Of a stretch of 16,804 nt of DNA, positions 1-5,970 are shown piece by piece. Each line of letters begins with the position of its first letter. Position 1 is the first letter of the stretch. The notes beneath the pieces are model-generated. The model was not told the DNA's origin and ran no database searches. It worked only from the letters and a program-made list of their open reading frames with translations. The stretch covers positions 1 through 16,804 of the forward strand of contig JBAYAO010000024.1 of NCBI GenBank assembly GCA_041669745.1, in the 5' to 3' direction. The stretch is from JBAZDV01 sp041669745 (lineage in GTDB: Archaea > Thermoplasmatota > Thermoplasmata > Methanomassiliicoccales > Methanomethylophilaceae). The translations under genes were made by a program, and so were the position numbers.

Positions 1-1541
1 CTGCTCTCTCTGGGTCTTACCTCCACCAGCAGCGGGGCCTCTATACCGGCACCGACGATCATGGCCATCCCGATGGGCATGGTCTGTATCTCGTCGGTCA
101 TCCCGTTCGTAAGACCTTCGATCGAGGCCGATATGGCCTTCAGATCGTTGGGGTTCGTGACCTTGAGTATGATCTGCGTGCCGCATTGGCTGAGTACGTT
201 CTTATCGATCTTTGCCGGTCTCTGACTGATGACCATGAGGCCCAGTCCGAACTTCCTTCCTTCCGACGCGATCGTGGCCAGCGGTTTGGACGAGAGTACG
301 AGCCCCTGCTGAGGGCAGTAATTGTGCGCCTCCTCGATGACGAACATCATCGGCGGGATCGCATCCATCTTACGTGTCTCGAAAAGGAATGTGCTGAGAC
401 GTTTCACGACCAGTTGCTGGATATCCGGAGGGACGCCCTTCAGGTTGATGATCGTCGTCATCCCCTTTTTCACCAGTTCGTTGATGTGGTTGCCCCTGGT
501 GGCGAATATCCCCATATCGTCGAGATATTCCAGTTCGTTGATCAGGACGGAGTTCTTGTTGTCGGGTTCCACGTAAAGCATGTCTATGAGGCCGCGGACG
601 GAGTACATGTCCTGATGTTCGCGCAACGAGTCGAGCGCCCTCTTCAGACTGGGAAGATAAGCCCGGACATCGTTCGTGCGCGTCAGTTCGAGTATCTCCC
701 TGGCCTCCAGGGTCCTGAATGTGAATTTCAGGGGTTTGATGTTCCTGTTCCTGTCCTCGGTCACCCCGAACTCGACGATATGGTCGGCATACCCTCTCGG
801 CACTACGTTGAACTTTGGGTCACCGGGTTTTCCGACATCCCTCATGGCTCCGTATTCGCCGTGGGGATCTATGATCATGCAGGTCACGTTGTGCTTCATC
901 AGCTCCTCTATTATGTCGCCGGACATGTAACTCTTGCCGCCTCCGGTCTTTGCCAGAACACATACGTGTCTCTGCAGCAGTTCGTTGATATCCAGTGCTA
1001 TCGGGAGGTCGTGACCGTGAAGGAGTCCGACGTAGCCGTCGACCTTCGGGTTCAATTTCAGTCCGAGGACGGATTGGACCAGGGCGGCGTCGGCGCGTTT
1101 GACGTCGGAACCGGCCTTGAAGGTCGTTCTGGGCATCAGTAGGAGGCCTCTGTCGTTCCTGTAACCGATCACATCGATGTGGGCGCTGACCATCTCCTCG
1201 ATCTCCGTGGCGGTCGTTATGGAGGTGCTTTTCTCCAGGGAGAGGTTGGTCTTTCTCACCAGGGATCCAACCTGGCACAGGACGTTTCCGTAATCTTCAT
1301 GGTTGACCATCACATATTCGGAGCGTTCAAGATGTTCCGAGACGCGGCAGTCGAAGAAGGATGTTCCAACATTGCCGTAGATGATACCGACCGTGTCCGA
1401 GGATCCCTTCTGCACGTGCGGCATCGGAGGTCTCGTCACTGCGACGGGAGTCTTCGCTGCGTTTTCGGGATCAGATACCGTCACGGTATCCTGTCCCGTC
1501 CCTCTCGTCGGCGGTCTCTTATTCAAATTAAACAACGACAT
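1..1541 (-). CDS. herA: HerA-type DNA-translocating ATPase (3' end outside window)
   Basis: HerA is a hexameric bipolar DNA translocase that works with the nuclease NurA and with Mre11-Rad50 in archaeal DNA-end resection. 513 residues are visible and the stop lies beyond the left edge. After a charged, proline-rich tail (about 1-48) comes a region fitting the HAS-barrel (about 50-140). The RecA-like core follows: Walker A AKTGGGKS (197-204), IIDPHGEYG shortly after, Walker B FVIEEAH (400-406) with a double acidic pair, then EGRKFGLG (427-434) and ISQRP (438-442), all typical of HerA. The start is ATG 1541, because an in-frame TAG stands directly before it. The gene is divergent from prs. NurA, Mre11 or Rad50 might lie downstream, outside the window. 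Family assignment is firm; the partner genes are inference. Confidence 0.93.
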   Translation of the reverse strand, partial: MSLFNLNKRPPTRGTGQDTVTVSDPENAAKTPVAVTRPPMPHVQKGSSDTVGIIYGNVGTSFFDCRVSEHLERSEYVMVNHEDYGNVLCQVGSLVRKTNLSLEKSTSITTATEIEEMVSAHIDVIGYRNDRGLLLMPRTTFKAGSDVKRADAALVQSVLGLKLNPKVDGYVGLLHGHDLPIALDINELLQRHVCVLAKTGGGKSYMSGDIIEELMKHNVTCMIIDPHGEYGAMRDVGKPGDPKFNVVPRGYADHIVEFGVTEDRNRNIKPLKFTFRTLEAREILELTRTNDVRAYLPSLKRALDSLREHQDMYSVRGLIDMLYVEPDNKNSVLINELEYLDDMGIFATRGNHINELVKKGMTTIINLKGVPPDIQQLVVKRLSTFLFETRKMDAIPPMMFVIEEAHNYCPQQGLVLSSKPLATIASEGRKFGLGLMVISQRPAKIDKNVLSQCGTQIILKVTNPNDLKAISASIEGLTNGMTDEIQTMPIGMAMIVGAGIEAPLLVEVRPRES

Positions 1542-1573
1542 CTACGCATCCCCGTGAGTCATGGGACAGCGCC

Positions 1574-1582
1574 CATAAAGAT
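1574..1582 (-). promoter_or_regulatory. Probable TATA box of herA
   Basis: On the minus strand this reads ATCTTTATG, the only TATA-like element close to herA. Its centre is about 37 bases from the herA start, so a leader of about 10 bases is predicted, unlike the leaderless neighbours. Inferred from position and composition only. Confidence 0.4.
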
Positions 1583-1607
1583 TTTGTTGGAGGACGTGTC
1601 CGCTAGG

Positions 1608-1616
1608 TATAATATA
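1608..1616 (+). promoter_or_regulatory. TATA box of the prs-proS operon
   Basis: TATAATATA, centred 26 bases before the prs ATG. Archaeal transcription normally starts about 25-27 bases after the TATA centre, so the mRNA should begin at or next to the start codon (leaderless). Confidence 0.65.
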
Positions 1617-1637
1617 CGGCAGGGCTTACGGAAAGTC

Positions 1638-2498
1638 ATGATAGTCGTAGGCGGTTCGTCGTCAAGAGACCTGGCCAAGGAATTGGCCAGGGTGCTCGGC
1701 TGCACGTATATTCAGGCTGCCTCCACAAGGTTCCCGGACGGGGAGTGCTACACAAGGATCGACAGCGAGGCATTGGATGATGACGTCGTTATCGTTCAGA
1801 ACACGTATCCCGATGGCAATCTCGTGGAGATGTTCCTTCTCCAGGATGCCGTTAGAAGAATGGGTGCGAGGACCATAACCCTCGTGATACCGTATTTCGG
1901 TTACGCGAGACAGGACAGGGTCTTCAAGACAGGGGAGCCGGAGAGCGCGAAGACCATCTCCCAGCGTCTTGCGTTCATATGCGACCGCGTTGTAACGGTT
2001 GACATACACAAGGAGGATGTCCTCAAGTACTTCGACTGTCCGACCAAGGATGTCAAGGCGGCACCCGCGATCGCCGATTACTTCAGGGACAAGAACATAG
2101 ACATGGTGCTGTCGCCGGATATCGGTGCCGCGGGACGCGCAAAGGATGTGGGGGACAGGATAGGGAAACCGTACGACCATCTTGAGAAGACCAGGCTGTC
2201 AGGTACGGAGGTCCGTATCCAGCCCGCATCGTCCGACTGCTCCGGAAAGAACGTCCTGATCGTCGACGACATCATAGCGACGGGCGGGACGATAATCGCA
2301 GCCACGAGCCAGCTCAAGGAGGCAGGTGCCAAGAGCGTCACCGTTGCATGCACGCACGGCGTCTTCGTCAACAACGCCCTGGAGAGACTGACCGGAAGCT
2401 CATTGGACGGGATCCTGTGCTGCAACACACTGGAGAACAAGGTTTCGCACATATCCGTCGCAGAGGTCATCGCGGAAGCGTTGAACGGCAAATGGTGA
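1638..2498 (+). CDS. prs: Ribose-phosphate pyrophosphokinase (PRPP synthetase)
   Basis: Makes 5-phosphoribosyl 1-pyrophosphate from ribose 5-phosphate and ATP, the precursor for purines, pyrimidines, histidine and NAD. The 286 residues match the short archaeal form. Visible motifs: RFPDGE (31-36), ATP-site loop PYFGYARQDR (85-94), VDIHKE (121-126) where many enzymes have DLH, the ribose-phosphate loop SPDIGAAGRA (159-168), and the PRPP signature VLIVDDIIATGGT (206-218). The open frame extends far upstream, but homology begins at this ATG, and the TATA box 26 bases before it supports a leaderless start here. It forms an operon with proS, whose Shine-Dalgarno sequence overlaps the prs stop. It supplies PRPP for the pathway served by purS-purL-purQ further along. 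Confidence 0.95.
   Translation: MIVVGGSSSRDLAKELARVLGCTYIQAASTRFPDGECYTRIDSEALDDDVVIVQNTYPDGNLVEMFLLQDAVRRMGARTITLVIPYFGYARQDRVFKTGEPESAKTISQRLAFICDRVVTVDIHKEDVLKYFDCPTKDVKAAPAIADYFRDKNIDMVLSPDIGAAGRAKDVGDRIGKPYDHLEKTRLSGTEVRIQPASSDCSGKNVLIVDDIIATGGTIIAATSQLKEAGAKSVTVACTHGVFVNNALERLTGSSLDGILCCNTLENKVSHISVAEVIAEALNGKW
2494..2498 (+). promoter_or_regulatory. Shine-Dalgarno site that sets the proS start
   Basis: GGTGA, complementary to the archaeal 16S rRNA tail, overlaps the prs stop codon and lies 5 bases before ATG 2504. An in-frame ATG at 2492 has no such site, so 2504 is preferred. Confidence 0.65.
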
Positions 2499-2503
2499 AC
2501 CCG

Positions 2504-3925
2504 ATGCAGAAAGACAAGGAATACAACGAGTGGTACCTCGATATCGTCGAGAAAGCCGCCCTATCCGACAAGAGATACCCGATCAAGGGCATGAACGTCT
2601 GGACACCGTACGGGTGGAAGATAATGAGGCACATAGACGCGTACATCCGCAGGGAACTCGATTCCACGGGTCACGACGAGGTGTCCTTTCCGCTCCTGAT
2701 CCCGGAGACGGAATTCAAGAAGGAGAAGGAGCACATCAAGGGATTCGATTCCGAGGTCTACTGGGTGACACATGCCGGACTGAACGAATTGGACGTCCGT
2801 CTGATCCTCAGGCCTACGAGCGAGACCGCGATGTACCCGATGTTCTCCCTGTGGGTGAGATCCCATCAGGACCTTCCGCTCAAGATCTATCAGATAGTCA
2901 ACACATTCCGTTACGAGACCAAACAGACCCGTCCGTTCATCCGTGTCAGGGAGATACATTTCTTCGAATCGCATACATGCCACGACACGGAGGAGGACGC
3001 GCAGTGCCAGATAGAGGAGGATCTCGTCATTCTGTCGAAGGTCATGGAAAAACTCTGTCTGCCGTACTATCTCCTCAGGCGCACGGAATGGGACAAGTTC
3101 CCCGGTGCATACTACACCGTCGGAATCGATACTGTCATGCCCAACCACAGGACACTGCAGTTGGGTTCGGTACATCACTACCGTACGAACTTCTCGGTCC
3201 CGTACGACATAACGTACGAGGACGAGAGCGGGGAACACAGATACGTCCACCAGACGACATTCGGGATGAGCGAGAGACTTCTGGGAGCGGTGATAAGCGT
3301 CCACGGCGATGACAAGGGATTGATACTGCCGCCGGCGGTCGCGCCGTTCGAAGCGGTGATAATACCGATATTCTCAAAGAAGAACACCGAGGAGGTGTCA
3401 TCGGAAGCGGAAAAGGTCAGAACTGTCCTCGGGGACGCGGGCATACGTGTGAAACTGGACGACAGGGACGACAGGCCCGGAAGCAAGTTCTACGACTGGG
3501 AGATCAAAGGCGTCCCGCTGAGACTGGAGATCGGGGGCCGTGACATCGAGAACAAGGTGGTGTCGTTCGCGAGGAGGGACAACGGCGAGAAGGGAGCGAT
3601 CTCGAGGGAGAGTCTGGTTCCGGGGGTGAGGCTGATCCTCGAAGAGATCATGAAGGACATGAGCGAGAAAGCCAAGAGGTTCCAGAACGCATCGGTGGTC
3701 GATCTGGCTTCGGCGGACGATATTCCGAAGGAGGAGGACGACGGTGCTTCGGAGCGCGTGTACAGATTCGGATGGTGCGGATGCGAGGAATGCGGTCACA
3801 GGTTCGAGGACGAACACGACATCAAGATCCTGGGCACGCCGTACATACACGAGGACTTCAGGGGCAGATGCATAATCTGCGGCAAGGACGTCGATACCGC
3901 CGCATACGCGGCACGCACCATGTAG
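2504..3925 (+). CDS. proS: Prolyl-tRNA synthetase, archaeal/eukaryotic type
   Basis: Charges tRNA-Pro with proline (class II synthetase). 473 residues, usual for the archaeal form, which lacks the bacterial editing insertion. Visible: proline-site LRPTSET (102-108), motif 2 RPFIRVRE (143-150) followed by ESHT, motif 3 GMSERLLGA (254-262), an anticodon-binding domain (about 281-385) and a C-terminal zinc domain with Cys 425, 427, 430, 456 and 459. The start is ATG 2504 on Shine-Dalgarno grounds; ATG 2492 would overlap prs by 7 bases. Two oddities: the protein ends in Ala-Arg-Thr-Met, where this ProRS class usually ends in Tyr that reaches the active site, and it is the only complete gene here ending in TAG. 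It is co-transcribed with prs, and a perfect stem-loop begins right after the stop. Confidence 0.96.
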   Translation: MQKDKEYNEWYLDIVEKAALSDKRYPIKGMNVWTPYGWKIMRHIDAYIRRELDSTGHDEVSFPLLIPETEFKKEKEHIKGFDSEVYWVTHAGLNELDVRLILRPTSETAMYPMFSLWVRSHQDLPLKIYQIVNTFRYETKQTRPFIRVREIHFFESHTCHDTEEDAQCQIEEDLVILSKVMEKLCLPYYLLRRTEWDKFPGAYYTVGIDTVMPNHRTLQLGSVHHYRTNFSVPYDITYEDESGEHRYVHQTTFGMSERLLGAVISVHGDDKGLILPPAVAPFEAVIIPIFSKKNTEEVSSEAEKVRTVLGDAGIRVKLDDRDDRPGSKFYDWEIKGVPLRLEIGGRDIENKVVSFARRDNGEKGAISRESLVPGVRLILEEIMKDMSEKAKRFQNASVVDLASADDIPKEEDDGASERVYRFGWCGCEECGHRFEDEHDIKILGTPYIHEDFRGRCIICGKDVDTAAYAARTM

Positions 3926-3945
3926 AAGGACGCTCCGGCGTCCTT
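3926..3945. terminator. Stem-loop at the proS / DUF1638 convergent end
   Basis: Perfect 8-bp stem AAGGACGC / GCGTCCTT with loop TCCG, starting at the first base after the proS TAG. A pyrimidine-rich run (TTCCCTTTC, then GTTTTC) follows on the plus strand. It also sits 7 bases beyond the stop of the converging DUF1638 gene, so it could serve both transcripts. A terminator or 3'-end role is inferred. Confidence 0.65.
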
Positions 3946-3951
3946 TCCCTT

Positions 3952-4758
3952 TCAGGTTTTCATCTTATCCTTGGCCTCGGCATAGCTGAGATCGGCCACA
4001 TCGAGGGAGACCCAGCCGTCCTCCAGCTGTTTTATCTCGAGATTGTATTCCCCTGCGAATTCTTCCGTGCACCTGTGGAAATTCTCCTGGTCGCCGAGGC
4101 CCGTCTGTATCTCCATGACGTACTTGTAATCCGCCATCTCGAGGATCATCCGGAACATCTCCCTGTCGTTCTTGTCCACACCTTTGAAGAGTTCCATCCT
4201 CTTCATGAATTCCTCGAAATTGCAGGACATCGCAGGCGTGAAATACATTATGCCGGGATATTTCCTCAGAAGTCTCAGGTAATTCTCCGTTCCTCCGACG
4301 GGTACGCAGATGCAATCGTCACATACCTGCCCCTTCCTGTCCTTCATGATGGTGACAGGAACGGTGAGGAACTCCCTTCCCCATTCTTCGATGCCGTCCA
4401 GTCCTTTCCCGCATCTTCCGTAGTACAGCATGATGCTATCCGTGCGGTCCTGGAATTCGACAAGAAGTTCGCGTATCCTGTTCTTGAGATTCTCGGGTTC
4501 CTCATGGAGTCCGAGGTCCATCATCCATATTATGACGCTGAATCTGTCATCCGGAATATAGATCCTGTTATCGAGATAATTCCTTTCGTTGAGGAGCGTG
4601 AACCCGATCCCGTTCTTGTCCAGTTTCGGGACGATCGTCTTGGTGAACGTGTTGTCCAGGAGATAGACATCCTTCTCATCCTTGTCAGAGAGGAGATTGT
4701 GTATCATCTCATCCTCGAGCATGGGGCAGACCATCATCCCCAGTTTTCCAGACACCAT
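3952..4758 (-). CDS. DUF1638 family protein, function unknown
   Basis: A 268-residue soluble protein. The central part fits DUF1638: CPMLEDEM near the start (11-18), YYGRCGKGL (112-120), CDDCICVPVGG (146-156) and YPGIMYFTP (167-175). Cysteines 116, 146, 149, 151 and 179 could bind a metal or cofactor; that is inference. From memory, the family is common in methylotrophic methanogens and anaerobes, often near corrinoid methyltransferases, but none is present here. The start is ATG 4758, 28 bases from the centre of a strong TATA box; Met 8 or 9 is an alternative since homology begins near residue 9. It converges on proS and is divergent from trmI. No function should be assigned on this evidence. 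Confidence 0.78.
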   Translation of the reverse strand: MVSGKLGMMVCPMLEDEMIHNLLSDKDEKDVYLLDNTFTKTIVPKLDKNGIGFTLLNERNYLDNRIYIPDDRFSVIIWMMDLGLHEEPENLKNRIRELLVEFQDRTDSIMLYYGRCGKGLDGIEEWGREFLTVPVTIMKDRKGQVCDDCICVPVGGTENYLRLLRKYPGIMYFTPAMSCNFEEFMKRMELFKGVDKNDREMFRMILEMADYKYVMEIQTGLGDQENFHRCTEEFAGEYNLEIKQLEDGWVSLDVADLSYAEAKDKMKT

Positions 4759-4780
4759 ATCCCCGTGGAACGATGTGGGG

Positions 4781-4790
4781 ATATTTAAAA
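4781..4790 (-). promoter_or_regulatory. TATA box of the DUF1638 gene
   Basis: Reads TTTTAAATAT on the minus strand, one of the strongest TATA boxes here. Its centre is about 28 bases before ATG 4758, predicting a leaderless mRNA. Confidence 0.65.
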
Positions 4791-4863
4791 AGGTCGCTAA
4801 CTGTTGTGTTGGTTCTCCGTTTCGGTCGTCGTACCGTTCCCGTTGCCTAGAACCTCGGGAAAG

Positions 4864-4870
4864 GATTAAT
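4864..4870 (+). promoter_or_regulatory. Probable TATA box of trmI
   Basis: GATTAAT preceded by the purine-rich GGAAAG (possible BRE), centred 26 bases before the trmI ATG. It predicts a leaderless start; the match is weaker than at neighbouring genes. Confidence 0.5.
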
Positions 4871-4892
4871 CGAAAGAGGGATATGCGGTACC

Positions 4893-5654
4893 ATGGTCTT
4901 CGCAGAGAACGAATTCATCTACCTCATGGACGGCAGCGGAAAGAAACATTGGCTGAAGGTATCGTTCGGAATGCTCAAGATAGCATCGTTGGGTACGGTC
5001 GACGGTTCGCGTCTCAGGGATATGGACGACGGTTCCGTCATGACCATAGCCGGAAGGGAATTCACGGCCTTTCGTCCCGGCACGGCGGAACTGATAGAAT
5101 CGCTGGAACGCGGGGCACAGATAATCACCGCGAAGGACGCGGCCTCCATCCTCTTCAACTGCGACATCAGATACGGCGATTCGGTGCTGGAGGTGGGTGC
5201 CGGTTCAGGTGCCCTGACGACGGCGTTGCTGAGGGCGGTCGCTCCCGGAGGCAAGGTGCACACCGTGGAATTCAAGGAGGAGAACGCGCTCCGTGCACAA
5301 AGGAACATCAAGCGCACGGGTCTGGACGGATACTGGACGTATCAGCTGGGCGATGCGAGGGAAACGGCCGTCGATTTCGATGCGGACGCGTTGATAATGG
5401 ATATGCCGGATCCGGAATTGGCACTGGAGAATCTCATGCCGTGTCTCAGAGCGGGAGGGAGGATATGCGCTTACATACCCAACACCAATCAGTTGGAACT
5501 CATCGTGAACGCGTTGCGCGAGAAGGGCTTCCGCGACGTCCACGCGATAGAGATCATACAGCGCGAGATGGAGGTGCATCGCGGAGGGGTTAGGCCGTCC
5601 TTCGAGATGCTTGGGCATACGGGCTATCTGGTCTTCGGCAGGAAGAGGGCCTGA
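4893..5654 (+). CDS. trmI: tRNA (adenine-N1)-methyltransferase, TrmI family
   Basis: S-adenosylmethionine-dependent enzyme that makes m1A at position 58 (and in some archaea 57) in the tRNA T-loop, stabilising tRNA folding; usually a homotetramer. 253 residues, normal for archaeal TrmI. A small N-terminal beta domain (about 1-75) precedes the Rossmann fold with SAM motif VLEVGAGSGALTTAL (98-112), the acidic VEF (125-127), the catalytic-loop region MDMPDPE (169-175), and the C-terminal family signature MLGHTGYLVFGRK (239-251). The start is ATG 4893 because a TATA box lies 26 bases upstream and the N-terminus matches the family. It is divergent from the DUF1638 gene, and purS follows 72 bases later with its own promoter. 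Confidence 0.93.
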   Translation: MVFAENEFIYLMDGSGKKHWLKVSFGMLKIASLGTVDGSRLRDMDDGSVMTIAGREFTAFRPGTAELIESLERGAQIITAKDAASILFNCDIRYGDSVLEVGAGSGALTTALLRAVAPGGKVHTVEFKEENALRAQRNIKRTGLDGYWTYQLGDARETAVDFDADALIMDMPDPELALENLMPCLRAGGRICAYIPNTNQLELIVNALREKGFRDVHAIEIIQREMEVHRGGVRPSFEMLGHTGYLVFGRKRA

Positions 5655-5697
5655 ATCCGAAGTCCGGAAAGGCATCTGAAAACCGGCCCCGTAACGG

Positions 5698-5704
5698 TTT
5701 TAAT
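5698..5704 (+). promoter_or_regulatory. TATA box of the purSLQ operon
   Basis: TTTTAAT centred 26 bases before ATG 5727. The spacing supports a leaderless start at 5727 and argues against the in-frame ATG at 5706, only about 5 bases from the box centre and therefore upstream of the predicted transcript start. Confidence 0.62.
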
Positions 5705-5726
5705 CATGTACGCGCATGAGCGTGCA

Positions 5727-5966
5727 ATGGCTACAGTCGAGATCAGGGTGGAGCTCAAGAAAGGCGTTGCCGATCCTGAGGGGAAGAACACGAAGAAGAC
5801 ACTGGAGGCCCTCGGTTTCACTGGCGTAGATTCCGTCAAGACCATCAAACTGTTCGAGATGGAGCTTGATATGGACACTGCCGAGGCCGAGAGGGCCGGT
5901 GAGGAGATGTGCAAGAAGCTCCTGGCCAATCCCGTGATACAGAACTATACCGTGACGGTGAGATGA
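5727..5966 (+). CDS. purS: Phosphoribosylformylglycinamidine synthase subunit PurS
   Basis: Small structural subunit of the three-part FGAM synthetase, thought to bridge PurL and PurQ and help channel ammonia. 79 residues, the family's usual size. The N-terminal pattern VELKKGVADPEGKNTKKTLEALGF, the strand VKTIKLFEMEL and the C-terminal LLANPVIQNYTV are typical. The longer start at ATG 5706 is rejected because PurS homology starts at the ATG of MATVEIRV and the TATA box is placed for 5727. It is first gene of the purS-purL-purQ operon. Its last codons carry the GGTGA that serves as ribosome-binding site for purL, four bases downstream of its stop. Confidence 0.94.
   Translation: MATVEIRVELKKGVADPEGKNTKKTLEALGFTGVDSVKTIKLFEMELDMDTAEAERAGEEMCKKLLANPVIQNYTVTVR
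5956..5960 (+). promoter_or_regulatory. Shine-Dalgarno site for purL
   Basis: GGTGA within the last codons of purS, 10 bases before GTG 5971. It favours the GTG over ATG 5989, which has only a weak AAAGG 3 bases upstream. Confidence 0.5.
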
Positions 5967-5970
5967 TCCA

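Noticed and set aside
186..1142. Long plus-strand open frame opposite herA
   Set aside because: The minus strand encodes an intact HerA with all motifs; the plus frame has no recognisable domain and follows from codon bias of the true gene.
1179..1637. Upstream extension of the prs frame
   Set aside because: It runs antisense through herA; PRPP synthetase homology and the TATA box both place the start at 1638.
5706..5726. Longer PurS start
   Set aside because: The ATG lies only about 5 bases from the centre of the TATA box, upstream of the predicted transcript start; family alignment begins at 5727.
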